Shown here piece by piece: positions 1 to 13,075 of a stretch of DNA of 64,000 nt. The notes below the pieces were generated by a model that worked only from the letters and a program-made list of their open reading frames with translations, made no database searches and was not told the DNA's origin. This DNA comes from Escarpia spicata (taxonomy: Eukaryota > Annelida > Polychaeta > Sabellida > Siboglinidae), in the NCBI GenBank assembly GCA_963995525.1, contig OZ023207.1, positions 31,533,298 to 31,597,297 of the forward strand. Direction: 5' to 3'. Every line of letters starts with the position of its first letter. Within the stretch, counting starts at the first letter, position 1. A program made the position numbers and the translations under genes.

Positions 1-640
1 AAATCTGAGACGTCACCGACCTATTTTCATCTCGTGGTTTGATACTTTAGCTGGCTGTCCTCAGCACATCACAAGCATTTCGTGGTTTTGGATATGCCTA
101 AAGCTGAATGCTAAGGCCAGCATTGCCAGGATCAAGCACATTATACTATGATAAATGTGCATCTGAACGTCGATACCATGTGTATCACGTTATAGTTATG
201 ACTGGCGAGGACTGATGCTGATGTTAACAACGCGTCGGTGTGCGACAATGTGAACGCTGTCCGGAGTGCTTGCTCTTGTTCCGTCCAAGGCACAGCTGTA
301 TTACAAGACCCACCACTGCAGCCATGGTCTTTAACAATGTTACTAAATGTTTGACAGTATAACAAATTTCCTTGATACTTTTCTATGATGGAATATTATA
401 TGCACTAGCGTTTTATCATGCAGACAGTTGAGATTGCCTGCCATCCATAGCCAACGTGTAATAAAACAGCTTACTGGGTGAATAATTAATGACCCCCGCC
501 ATTCGTGAATCACGCGGGCTGATACAAATGAGTTTGGCAGTGCATATACGCCATCGTATACGCATGACTGAGTTTGCCGTTATTTAATTAATTATAACAA
601 AAATGCAACATTATACTTGGTAGAGTCAGGCTAATGTCGA
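1..640. other. non-coding stretch, nothing recognised
   Basis: I see no exon-like coding stretch, repeat or known motif here. The short open frames have no protein features. Confidence 0.5.
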
Positions 641-1010
641 GGCCTGAGTAAGCTGAAACAAAGAGCGAGCAACACTCCTCTGACCCATGTCCGTCCACAA
701 GCAAGCAACTGTCCAACAACCGAAGCCTGACCAGGAGCGACCAACAGTCCAATTATCCATGTCTGCCCACCCGCAAGGAACAACTCAATGAACTGAGCTC
801 ATCCACAGTCAACATGCAGAATGGTTTCAGGCATGTCACAACCAACTCAAGCACTTCTATAAACGATAAACAAGCCATGGCTGTCCGTGAGTGAACAACA
901 ACAGTCCAATGACCCATCTACAAGCGAGCAACAATCCAAGAACCAAAGCCTGTCCACGAGCGAGCAACAGTCCAATGAAACATGCCCATCCACAAGCAGC
1001 ATACATAGTA
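640..1010 (+). repeat. degenerate tandem repeat of about 30 bp
   Basis: Phrases such as GAGCGAGCAACAGTCCAATG and CCAAAGCCTGTCCAC recur with changes near 665, 745, 890, 925 and 955. The array is heavily diverged. Because the unit is near a multiple of three, it leaves an open frame with a repetitive NSPM / ASN pattern, which I do not read as a gene. Confidence 0.5.
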
Positions 1011-2490
1011 TCGCAACCAACGCAGATGGACGTTATTTCTTCTGAGCCGTTGTTAGTTGTGACGATCTCGATATACAGCATGCAGAAAGAGACAACGATG
1101 ACAATTTAAAGGACTTGTGAATACGAATACGAGAAATGACTTCTGCTATCGCTCTGGGATAATCAAACATGATTACACATATGCTATGACAACTTTGGTC
1201 TTTATGAAAACATTGATAAGATAACGGTGAACGTAGATCTACCTCAGAGACTGTGTTACGCGTCTATTGAGGACAGATTCGCATCGATGGCGAATCCCAG
1301 TGAGATGGTTAGGGAGAGAGAGAACGTAGCGACGGCACGCTGTCTACGACGATCAGTGCCTATCTGCGTTGGAGAGAGTGTACTTGAATTTGGGACGGAA
1401 TTTCAGGAGTGTGATGCAATTACGGTCAAATACCTAAATCTGAGTGACGATGATGGTCATTATGATTGAAGCATTAGTCTCAAGCACAGCTGCCCCAGTT
1501 GACTGATCAACCACACCTGGGTAGGAAAGTTATAACTCCTGCAATATTGTCTCCGCCCAAAACCAGCGATTTCTTGGGCCAAGGGAAGAACAACCAAGGC
1601 GGAAATCATAAATTCCAGTCCATATCAACAAACTGTAATGGCAAAAAATCAAAACGCACAAAAGTAGTCCTAACCCAACAGTTGGCAAGAGAAACAAAAA
1701 ACAACAGATTCAGTTAAGATAAGAAAAATACAAAAAACGGCAGCTTATTCCTGCCAGCCAAAACAACAACAAACAATCAAGGTAACAGCGAGTCTTGGTA
1801 CTGTGTACTATTTGACGAAGAGCGAAAAGAAACCATGGTGAAATGTGTACCGTGGGACACAGGATACACCTGAAATGTGCTGGAGGCCTGTCCCATAACT
1901 ATTGATGTGACATGTGTCGGTAAAAGGTTCCACTGGTAATTTGGTGATCAGGGACCATTAATTACTGACTGGTATCTTGCCACTATTAGGCACTCTACGG
2001 GTCAATCGTCTATTCGTGACAATATATTATAGTTTTTTCTCAGTTCAAAATTAAATTATGTTGAATCTATTTGGCGCTTGGTCGTCACATGTCATTTTTA
2101 TGCTCACTGGGACGCCGTAGTTTTCGTGATTTATGCATTAAGACACTACATGTTTTTACAAGAATGAAGTGTGAGTTGAACCTCGGTTTCTTTCAAAGCA
2201 TCAAGAATTGACTGATGACCAGATGCACCTACATGAACCAGATGCACCTACACTGGACCACCAAATCCAATATCAGGACCACTGTAGTCCAATATATGTC
2301 ACACATTACTAAAATTGGTCCAATTAAGAAAAACCCTTTTTTGGAAAAATAATAAATACATTGACTCTATTTCCTGCCTGACAGAGAGCTTCTAGTAACT
2401 CGTGGCCTGACCTTTAACAGTCATCGGTATCACGTACAAGGATGGGGAAACAGGACTCGGAAGTTAGCGGGTTCAATATCGGAACACTTC
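1010..2490. other. non-coding stretch with one unexplained open frame
   Basis: An open frame at 1227-1469 (+, 80 codons) has mixed, protein-like composition but no recognised domain and no clear splice context; it may be a transposon relic. The 27-bp segment near 1623-1649 recurs in inverted orientation near 3348-3374. Nothing else is supported. Confidence 0.35.
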
Positions 2491-2491
2491 C

Positions 2492-3107
2492 CCCAATAAT
2501 AATAGTAACAATAATAATAACAACAATAATAATAATAACGTGACGTAATAATAATAACAACAATAATAATAATAATAACGTGACATAATAATAATAACAA
2601 CAATAATAATAACGTGACGTAATAATAATAACAACCATAATAATAATAATAACGTGACATAATAATAATAACAACAATAATAATAATAACGTGACATAAT
2701 AATAATAATAATAACGTCACATAATAATAATAACAACAATAATAATAACGTGACGTAATAATAATAACAACAATAATAATAATAACGTGACGTAATAATA
2801 ATAACAACAATAATAATAATAATAACGTGACATAATAATAATAACAATAATAATAATAATAACGTGACGTAATAATAATAACAACAACAATAATAATAAT
2901 AACGTGACATAATAATAATAACAACAATAATAATAATAACGTGACATAATAATAATAACAACAATAATAATAATAATAACGTGACATAATAATAATAACA
3001 ATAATAATAATAACGTGACGTAATAATAATAATAATAACGTGACATAATAATAATAACAACAATAATGATAACAATAATAACAACAATAATAATAATAAC
3101 GTGACAA
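2492..3107. repeat. TAA/CAA array with repeated GTGACGT/GTGACAT motif
   Basis: Blocks of AATAATAATAACAACAATAAT alternate with about sixteen copies of a GTGAC core: six GTGACGTAAT, eight GTGACATAAT, one inverted form (CGTCACATAAT near 2715) and one terminal GTGACAAGG. Spacing is irregular, about 26 to 41 bp. Open frames on the minus strand through this array are artefacts of a stop-free repeat. GTGACGTAA resembles CREB/ATF and PAR-bZIP binding sites; that is family knowledge, not evidence of use here. Confidence 0.9.
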
Positions 3108-3109
3108 GG

Positions 3110-4030
3110 CGCTGACGGCGCCTGCTCCATTATTAGAGCAAGTGGTTTAGCTGCAGCTAATGCTGCGCCCCTACGAGTTATCGTAGATTGAGGGCATCGG
3201 CTCACTGAGTCCACGATAAAGGTCTACCAATTTTATGTGTGGGATATGTTACTTCCTTTTTTATAAACTAGCGCGACCAACTTATACACATATTCAGATA
3301 CAGTGGGTATATGGATATTGCCATCGTTTCGAAACGGCAGAAAGAGTATTTTTGCCATTACAGTTTGTTGATATGCTTTGACACGTAGCTCTGCTCAGGG
3401 TTGGCAAAGGAAACCTTCGATGCATATCTCCTTTTTTGCAGATCAGATGCAAAGTCGCAGATAGTTTTACAAAAACAGATGCTACGATCGACCGCAACAA
3501 AATGCACATAATTTGGTAAACACAGTGATTAATTTGACTACAGTGTATTTAAATATGATTTTTTTTGGTTCTCGGTTAGTGTTTGCTTTGATATATTAAG
3601 TGTGAAGCAGCGGAACGGATCGACCGGTCGAGTAAATGCCAGACGGCAACAAAACGTCGTCAACACAGTGATTCACAACGGTGATTTGTATTCATTTACA
3701 TTACAGAGTTTATTTCGGTGGAGCAGGCGAGAACCAGTGGGGCGGAATGACCACTAGCACAAGTGCGAGGCAACGTCAGCTAGAAACAGCCGTATTGATT
3801 AACAAAAATCCAGAAAACGCACAATCTTAGAGGCGACGTTCACAATTTCCAAAGAAACTTTTGTCTGGTTGTTTGCCAGTAGATTTTTTACGATCAAAGA
3901 AACTGTTTGGTTTAGTCATTGACGATACGATTTTCACACACACCCTTTTATATTTCCTGATGGCTAAGCTGGAAGAATTTTACTTTCTGCCTACTAGCTT
4001 TACATATATTATTGTACTTGCTATGTGAAT
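3110..4030. other. non-coding stretch containing an ancestral copy of a duplicated block
   Basis: The only structured part is 3599-3810, a block repeated at 5530-5745 (listed separately). The rest shows no gene. Confidence 0.4.
3599..3810 (+). repeat. duplicated block, copy 1
   Basis: The segment beginning TGTGAAGCAGCGGAACGG and ending near GAAACAGCCGTATTGAT is repeated at 5530-5745 with small substitutions and indels. Copy 2 lies directly before the second CIDE-N exon, so the block was duplicated together with part of that gene's intron. Confidence 0.8.
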
Positions 4031-4031
4031 C

Positions 4032-4940
<909 letters not shown>

Positions 4941-4960
4941 CGTCATTCAATATTGTTTTG

Positions 4961-5969
4961 ATGGGAGTGCTGTTGAAGATTTTTCGCCGACGCGCCGCCG
5001 CAACTTCACATTCTCCGCTGTCGACTCGAGTAAGGACGTCGGAAAACGGAAGTGCTGTTGAAGATTTGTTTGAAAGGAAGAAGCCTGTCTTTGCTAAGGA
5101 TTTAGCAGAGCTTAAGTCGAAGGGTAAGTCCTGTTCTTAATTATTTTATAATAATACTTTTTTTTTATATTTACATCATATCTTTATATTGTGTTCATAA
5201 ATAAAGAAAGCTCATATTGTGTAGGAGTCACACAACATTATTGTAGTATCTATGTTAATATCGATACACGTTTAAGTAAGTTAACTATCCATTTATACAT
5301 AGGCTATTTAGATTGTGATATATTAGTAACAGTTTAATCCAGTTTTGTAAGCACAAGATATGCACACAGTCTATAACTGAAGCCTGGGTGTGACATTGCA
5401 ATGTTGTGTTGTAACTTTTACAATAAGATCTCAGTTTCTTTGATTTGTTAGTGTTAAACAATATTTGGGTCTACATTTGTCATGAAGGTGCTGCAAAACT
5501 GGACATTTAGGAAGGAGTTGATATATCTGGTGTGAAGCAGCGGAACGGAACGACCTGTCGAGTAAATGGAAGACGGCAACAAAACGTCGTCAACACAGTG
5601 ATTCACACGTATTAAAAAAAAATTATTTGTATTCTTTTACAGAGTTTGCTTTGGTGGAGCATGCGTGAACCAGTGGGGCGGAACGACCAGTAGCACAAGT
5701 GCGAGGGGGCGACAGCGCGAAACAGCCGTATTGATAACAACTATTTTTAAAAAGATCTGTTTCTTTGAATTAGTAGTGTTAAAAAATATGTGGGTCTACA
5801 TTTGTCATGAAGGTGCTGCAAAACTGGGCATAGAGTGTGTGTCTGTTGAGAGAGTTTTGCTCGTTGGCAATGGTACCAAGGTTGATGATGATGATGTTTT
5901 GATGGCCATCAACATTCAATACGTACTGGTGCTCCTATCGACGGGTGAGAATTTCCCGATGTCTGCCAA
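4961..5969 (+). CDS. CIDE-N domain gene fragment (DFF/CIDE-like), two exons
   Basis: Exon 1 (4961-5123) ends ...KPVFAKDLAELKSK plus one base, then donor G|GTAAGT. Exon 2 (5813-5969) opens after acceptor ATGAAG and restores the frame as ...SKG-AAKLGIECV. It runs through NGTKVDDDDVLMAI to VLLSTGENF and ends at donor AA|GTAAGC in phase 2. The joined stretch has the layout of a CIDE-N domain: basic start, short helix, 'L..GTxVDDDD' turn, then a hydrophobic strand before 'GE'. CIDE-N domains mediate pairing of caspase-activated DNase and its inhibitor, and act in CIDE lipid-droplet proteins. No nuclease or other downstream exon was found in the window, so the partner domain is unknown. The start ATG at 4961 is a guess; an upstream exon is possible. 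The acceptor has a weak pyrimidine tract. Confidence 0.6.
5440..5511 (+). pseudogene. truncated duplicate of the CIDE-N second exon
   Basis: The stretch around GGGTCTACATTTGTCATGAA followed by GGTGCTGCAAAACTGG is nearly identical to the start of the real exon 2 at 5790-5832. After six codons it departs and meets a stop (GACATTTAG). It is a left-over of the local duplication that also copied 3599-3810 to 5530-5745. Confidence 0.65.
5530..5745 (+). repeat. duplicated block, copy 2
   Basis: Second copy of 3599-3810, placed inside the intron between the CIDE-N exons and just after the truncated exon copy. Confidence 0.8.
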
Positions 5970-6002
5970 GTAAGCTACAGAAATACCACAGCAAGGTAGG
6001 TA

Positions 6003-6216
<214 letters not shown>

Positions 6217-6700
6217 GCTTGCTAATTCGTGTGTATATATTTGTTAAAATTGTAATTATAATACAATGAAATTAAGCACAGTCTGTATGAACCTAGATTT
6301 TTTTATTTGCAGTTTTTATATTCTCGTATAAGCCAACAACTCAGCTGAATTTAATCAACATTGGAGTCGGGTCATGCAAACATGGCCTAAAAGTGATTGA
6401 TTTGACACGGAATGACCATGCATTTTGTTTGACAGTTGCTGGTGATGCATGTTACAGATTGGCGAGGTCTCCGTAACTAGACGGCTCAAGTGTAGTTGGG
6501 TTCAATATTAATGACGCTTGTGAATGACGGCCGCAACCGTGAACAACGCATCAGTTTCTTAATTACAAACATCGGGAATCTACACCATACCCAGTATAGA
6601 GCTTAATTACATACAATACATTGAGACAGTTCAAATAAGTTTAGCCGGCAACTTAACATATAAATATAACATCGAATTGTCACTTTCCTATGTATCGTCT
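6217..6700. other. non-coding stretch, nothing recognised
   Basis: Mixed-composition DNA with no supported exon, repeat or element. Confidence 0.4.
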
Positions 6701-7190
6701 CGCCGCGTAGTCAAGCGAAATTTCGTCCCGTTAGCCCGACTCGGCTAGCTCGCCACAAGAGATCGCACCACGACTCGACAACCGTCCGCCGGAAGTGCCC
6801 TTCTCTGTTGCCTGCACGTTCTGATCGCCGTCACACGAGTTCGCCCGGTTCCACTGACCCACCTCGGCCAACCCGCTACGAGGAATTACGCCTCGTCCAG
6901 ATAGCTGTCTGTAGGCGACGCTCGTCCTCGATACGATCGCCTGACACGTGTCTCCGCCACACGGTCGCTCTCACCGCCGCTGCACCGGTCGGTCCGCTGC
7001 CGCACGCACACCCTCTCTCCCGGTCCCGTTGACGCGGTTCGGTCGACCTGCTACGTGTAATCGCTGCCGCACTCGGTTCGCTGCCGCACGCATTCGAACC
7101 GCTATCAAGCAATCTTATAATGGGAACATAATCTTGTTACTGCTTTCCGTACAACATTGCATGACTACCTCTAGACAGCAGTGTGGCTGA
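6700..7190. other. CpG-rich block of unknown nature
   Basis: This block is markedly richer in GC and CpG than its surroundings (CGCCGCGTAG, CGACTCGACAACCG, TCGCTGCCGCAC). Phrases such as TCGCTGCCGCACTCGGTTCG and GGTCCGCTGCCGCACGCAC recur, so it contains short internal repeats. Open frames on both strands are overlapping and featureless. It could be a CpG-island-like region or part of an unrecognised repeat. Confidence 0.35.
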
Positions 7191-8530
7191 CGCCATTACA
7201 GCCGTTTCTCTTTCAAAAAAATCTACACGTGCCCCGAAATCTCCATGATGCTCTTTCTACCTGACAGCGGATTCTATACCTAGTCTTAAACAGCATAACA
7301 CATGACCGGACTGATTGAGCTGATAAAATACGCGACAATGAGCCATACCTAATTTATGCATCGTGAAAACACCCCTGTAACAATGTAATTGCCCACGACG
7401 CGAGTTATTTATTAAGTTAATCATAACTCCATTGAGTGCACCTGCACTCGTCTGTCAAATATTACGCAACACAATCTGCTCTGTCTACGATTGTCTGTGT
7501 ACAAGCCTGACCATTCTACTTTAACAAAATTACAAGGAAATACGATTCTGAAAATATATAAATAGCAGAAATGCTACAGTGCACTGATATCAGTGCCAGA
7601 CTTCCCTGACCCAGTTTCTGGCACTTCAACGGCTCTAGATGCAGTGATCCCTACGTCCAAGAATAGGGAAGAAACCGTGACCTTAGCCGAGCCACCGGTG
7701 CAACCTTTTAGCCCTAAAATACTCATGCCGGACCCCGAGTGGTATGGGTTCGTCGATTTTTGGTGGTTAGGTGTCGTCCGATGCGGTAAAGGAAACACAG
7801 CCGAGGCGAATGCAACTTCTTTATTTTACAACTGCAGTACCCACTTGCATCAAATTCAAACTTCAGCGGACGCTACAACATGCAGCAACTACGCGACAGC
7901 CACATTGTAGAATTATCAGCGATCAAAATAGGTATTACTGGGACCCACGGTCTAGAACCCTTTCTCGCCAATTCGCTCACGATATCACAACAACTACGTC
8001 ACTCCTCTTCACCCCCACGAACGCCATCCGTCCCAGGCCGAACCCGGTACACCAAAATAATACACGATTTATGTATTCTGTCGGGCAATTACTATTACTA
8101 TAATTAATTAGTATACTGCAGGTACTGTCATAATGACCGCAACTAGTTTGATGTATACAATAACAGAAACAGTGTGGGAGTTATAAATGGGCAATATGTA
8201 TTGTCTATGCTCAAATATCATGGCATATATTACATCGGTGCAATTGTATTGACGCCAAGAACGTATTATTGTTCTAGACTGGACAAACAATACAATGCAT
8301 AACTAAACATGACATTCAAACAAACATCAAAGGTGAGGGGTACAGCTCGATTATAATATGCTTATGACAGTTCATTTCACATCTCGATAGTAACTCACAT
8401 AGGAGATGGCCCCAGATGACGTCATCCGGTACAAGTCCTCAGATAACACCACCTATTCCCCCAAAACATACTCTAGCTTGATTATAGTAAGACTTGTTCT
8501 CCTCATCGTTCCCTGTCTGCAGGGAAGAGA
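7190..8530. other. non-coding stretch with unexplained short open frames
   Basis: Open frames at 7593-7910 and 7771-8103 (+) have no recognised domain. I see no splice pattern, repeat or mobile element that explains this stretch. Confidence 0.35.
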
Positions 8531-8539
8531 CTGGCTTGG

Positions 8540-9945
8540 ATACGTCGATATTTTATTTTATTTCTCTTCCTCTTCTTTCACTCTCTTCCTCCTCATTGCG
8601 CTTGCACTAATTTATCTACCACCCTTCTCCATTATCCCCTGTCTTTTGCTTTTTTCGCCATTCCCTTTCCATTCCTCGAGGTCTCTCTTCACGCAATCAT
8701 CACACCGCAGTCTCTGTCGTCCTCGTCTTCTTTTTCCCTCCACTTTCCGGGCATCTGCTTCCTTTGTCAACAGTTCTTCTCCCATTCGGTCCACATGTCC
8801 TGCCCAGTTCAAACGACTTCTCACCAACTTCTTCTTGAAACTTTCTTTCACACCAACATCCTCTCTCAACCTTTCTACTAGTCGCTTTTCCATTCTCTTT
8901 ACCTCATAATTCTCCTGCCCCAGTTGTGTTTGCACACTTGTACCCTCTCCTGTTGTTTCTCTGGCATTGCTATAGTTTCGAGGCCATACAGGTAGGCTGG
9001 TGTCACACATATAACCTTCTCCTTGAGTTTTCGCAATATGTCTCCCATCATACCTTCTATTTCCCTTTATGCATTCGCCCTTGGCTTGTATTCTCCTGCG
9101 AATTTCTGTCTCTGAGGAGCCATCCCACATACCGCTCCGCCCAGGTATACTCTTTGTTTTCGTTTCGTCCCCTACAGGTGTATTTCCAGGTTTTCGATGC
9201 CCAACCCACAGCACATTTGTCTTCTCTACATTCACTTTCAGTCCATGTTTGCTGAAGATATCCTTCCACTTTATCAGTTGTTCCTATAAATCCGCTTCCC
9301 CGTCCGCTACCACTGCTAGATCGTCTGCATACAGTAGTTTCTGGAGAATATCTTTCGTACTGGTCTTTCTACTTATCAGTTCCATCACTGCGAAAAACAG
9401 CAGTGGGCTCAGCGAACTCCCCTGTCTCAAGCCAACGTTCACTCTGAATTCTTCTGAGATTCCTGGTCCACACACCACCCTGCCCTTCGTTTCTGCCCTT
9501 CATTTCTTCATATGTCACTTGCACCATCGTGACATCTGTCTCTGTGACCCCCATTCATCTCAATGTCGCCATTGCCATCTCTCTCGGTACCGTTTCGTAA
9601 GCTTTCTCCATGTATATTGAACCCACAGTCATACTCTCCTGTCCCTCCAACTTGTTTTCGATCATCTGCCTCAGCGCAAACATCCCATCAGCTGTACATC
9701 TTCCTCTTCTAAAGCCCTGTTGTTCTTCTCCGATTTCTCCTTCCACTATTGTTCGTATCCTTACATCCAGGATTCTCTCCAACATCTTCAGCATGTGGCT
9801 CAGCAACGTGATCTCTGTATTTTATTGTATATTGTTCTTTTGCATACCGGAACTATTAGCCCTGTTTTCCACTCCTCTGGGATATTTCCCTCTCTCATGC
9901 AGGTATTCAACAATCTTCAAGTTTATTTCAACTTTCGATATTAAT
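8540..9945 (-). pseudogene. RTE-like LINE reverse transcriptase, frameshifted relic
   Basis: Read on the minus strand, pieces follow in the order of an RTE-type endonuclease/reverse-transcriptase ORF. First NIPEEWKTGLIVPVCK (about 9890-9830), then EEQQGFRRGRCTADGMFALR (9760-9680), then the LRQGSSLSPLLF and LLYADDLAVVAD active-site region (9478-9284, YADD kept). The C-terminal STETEIRRRIQA, VRSRLNWAGHVDRMGEE and RRGRQRLRCDDCVKRDL segment follows at 9235-8612. Several frameshifts separate the pieces, and the endonuclease part is missing, so it is 5'-truncated and dead. The plus-strand open frames opposite it are shadows. Confidence 0.85.
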
Positions 9946-10004
9946 TCAGAGAGGATAGTGTATCAGATGACATCATCCCGTTAAACGCTACCTTATCTTA
10001 ATCT

Positions 10005-10275
10005 GTCCAATCCATCCTATATCGACCTTTTCTGTTCATTCTATCTCAGCCTCGTTCGTTCCATCATTTATCGTCATACTATATCATTTTAGTCAGTTCC
10101 ATCATATTTCGTCCTACTGTGTTAATTTAATGTAATCGTAGTTCGTTCCATAATCTATCATCCTAGTCCTTTCCATCTTATATCGCCCTAGTCCGCTCCA
10201 TCCAATCTCGTCCTATTCCTTGCTATCCTATCTCGTCCTAGTTTCATTCCATACTAACTCTTTCTAGCAAGTTCA
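10005..10275. repeat. degenerate tandem repeat (TCCTAGTCC / TTCCATCnTAT phrases)
   Basis: Short units of roughly 25 to 30 bp built on 'TCGTCCTAGTCCGTTCCATCCTATC'-like phrases (given here only in outline) recur near 10010, 10050, 10090, 10150, 10185 and 10220 with many changes. No coding capacity is evident. Confidence 0.6.
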
Positions 10276-12530
10276 GTATAGGCCCTACATGCCCAGTGAC
10301 TCAATCATAGTGAGTGTAGTCCCTACACGTTCAATGGATGAAACAAACAGGGTGAACATGTTCCGATCAACCAGACAATGAAGGTCTTATATGCTCAATG
10401 GGTCTGCGGTAGTGAAAGTGCATCCTAGAGATCATTGCATCAGCGTCAGGTTCATAAGGAATCATTGTGGCCAAAATATATTAAGCAACGGTGACAAAAC
10501 ACGCACAAGTGTATATGCTGCCCATACGAATGAATACACGAACAATCATTCAATTGAACATTTGTTATTATAATCTGTGCTGCAGTTATATTAAATGTTG
10601 CACAATATGTTATGCAGGCTCAAACATAACATAGCAAGTGTGAAGGGGATCGGTGGATGGGACAGTTGACGTGAAACTACACCAAATTTACACCATGTGA
10701 TCAAGCTAACCTGACCGCACTCGACGGTGTCGCCTCGTTTAAACAGTAATTTAGCAATAACGGTTTAAAAAAATTCATGTGCACAATAAAGCTCACAATT
10801 AGCATATTTTTAGTTGCTTTATAATATAATGTTGGGGAACGCATGAATACGTGCAAGGTTGTATGTTGTGCCAGTGCGTTATTTAAAGTATCTCAACATC
10901 TTTACACTAGATAATGCCTCTTAAGCAATTATATTCCACGTTTCAGTTGATTCATGCAAAAAGAGTTGTCACTACGTATGGTTACAGGGCGGAAAATGCT
11001 AGCATAGCTATGAACGAACAATAAGTAAAGACGGCACAGCACATTGACAACCATCAACGATCGTGATAAGATGGAAACTTAAATCAAAAAAGAAACATAT
11101 GTACTACTATAATTTACAGTCAGTTACTAGAAATAGGAAAACCATTTTTCGTAAATGGAACCAGTGCGTGACGTAGGACTATTCAAACGCCGTAGTTCAA
11201 TAAGCTGTCGTCGGGGTGAGCTACTTCCGGTAACTGGAAACTGACCGATTAGCCTCGATAGCCTAGGCGCCGTGAGGTGGCAGCACTTTTTTGCCCCTCA
11301 CAACAGCCTGGGAAATTAAAGGTCCTCAAACAGTTCGTTTGCCCATCGCCAATCCGGTTCTTTTAGGTCCAGATGGGTAATGTGTGAATAGTTTACGAGA
11401 GGGTGCGAAATGACAAGTAACATTGGTTTGGCAGTAGCCCCCTGTTGATCATGCAAGTAACTTAGTCAGGGAGCATCCGTACTTTCGTGCAACAGAACGT
11501 CAAGCACGGAAGTATTATATTGATGATAATAATTATTAAAACAGTGTTTTGTGACTCACATTTTGATACTATTACTGCAGAATGTTGTTGATTTGCATTG
11601 TATTTTATGCAAAGTAATTAAGATTTGTATATGACAACAATGATGGTGGTGATGATTTTATTCAAAATAAAAATGTAAACGTGTAAATACATAAAATATA
11701 AATACAGAGGCAGAAGAGGGGCTAAGGCGGCCACCTGGGTCAGGCAGACACAGGGAGGATACATAGTCTGCGGCAGGCCCACATTTGATCAATCCAGGTA
11801 ATTTCAAATTGATAACAATCAACCATGTATAAGTTATCAACAAATTTTAATGTGCACATTAAGTATACATTTATTTCCATACAATTTTAATAATAACAAC
11901 ATCTTGGACATAGACGATGAATAAGAAATAAGCTTATAAAATAAATTATTGACCTTTAAATACATGACAATGAAAATATACTGTTAGCATCACAATAACC
12001 CCAATTTGTCATTTCCAACATTCACCTTGACTATTCAACCTCAGGCAGAACCTTAAAGTGTCTAACATGAATGTGTATAGTAGTTACACATGGCAGACAC
12101 TGACATGAATTCGTATACAGAAAACAAAACAAAACAAATAATATGCTCTTTGTTGATTAGTAGAATTCAACTCAGTCTATAATATTGACAAAGATCAGGC
12201 ATCACTGCAATGAAATTGAACAATTTAAAATTCAAGTAATGACAATGAACACCTTATAAAGAAAAATAGTTAAAATTTATCAATTTAGCTTATTCTACTA
12301 ATGTATGCATGCTGTTTCAACCTACCCCCTCCCTCCACCGGAACAACCCCGGTAAACACTGATTGTTCCTAAGATATCAACATGTATATATGCAGCTGTA
12401 GTAGAACATGCCTTGCTGCCTTTTTTCTTTTGAAATGCTGCAGGTCACACATGAAACATTATTTTATATTTACTAATTATGAGAATGAACACTCCATAAT
12501 TATTTACTCCCAACACTACTAAGATGCCTG
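10276..12530. other. AT-rich non-coding stretch
   Basis: No gene is supported. A stretch near 11645-11790 is less AT-rich but has no recognised content. The rest is AT-rich with poly-A/T runs. Confidence 0.4.
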
Positions 12531-12582
12531 TTTTTGTTTATTGTATATATGCTTTTCTTTACAAGAGATGGAACTAGTGAGC

Positions 12583-13075
12583 TTAGTACCACCAGTTCTT
12601 CAAGTTAATATGGCATACTGGGCAGTTGTATTTGTCCAGGATCTCGGACAAGATTCTACAGCCATGCAGCATGCTGCATATTATCGGTTCGTCATGTGAA
12701 TGTCCACTGGGTGATCTCAATTGTGTCGTGTGTTGCAGATTCCCCAGTGCCGATGGGGTGTACACTGGCTCCAGGTCAGTCAGTTAGCTTGACTGACTAG
12801 AAACCAATGTAGAATGCAGGTTGTTCAACATTCGAATGTGGCGATGCCTGACTAGCTCTGCAGTTGGTGATGTAACCGTGGGTGCCAGGGACTGGCACAT
12901 ATGGCGTAAGTATTCTGGCAACAACTCTCGACGCTGTGAGACAGGTTCAGTGTCGAGCATTCTTCGGTGAACTACATCAGTTTAGATATCGATGACATCA
13001 CTGTATGTGTTCGCTGTCTTTGACAGTACTGCATACCAGCTTCCTGACAGTTTGTTGTACATCCGCATCTACCTA
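12583..13075 (-). pseudogene. possible decayed coding relic, unrecognised
   Basis: The minus strand holds protein-like phrases over about 490 bp: near 13070-12850 a segment rich in Arg/Leu (RRELLPEYLRHMC, TSPTAELVRHRHIRM), then near 12765-12583 a frame with PSALGNLQHTTQLRSPSG and a CPVCH pair. Stops and frame changes break it. It looks like an old transposon or gene relic; I do not recognise the family. Confidence 0.3.

Noticed and set aside
2414..3214. Overlapping minus-strand frames up to 225 codons of Tyr/Leu/Ile-rich repeats
   Set aside because: They arise from the TAA/CAA array, which lacks stops on that strand; no protein features.
7593..8107. Overlapping plus frames of 105, 110 and 75 codons
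   Set aside because: No domain, no splice pattern, overlapping in different frames; cannot be supported.
8406..9620. Plus-strand frames of 109 to 183 codons
   Set aside because: They lie opposite the RTE-like reverse transcriptase; the minus strand has the recognisable protein.
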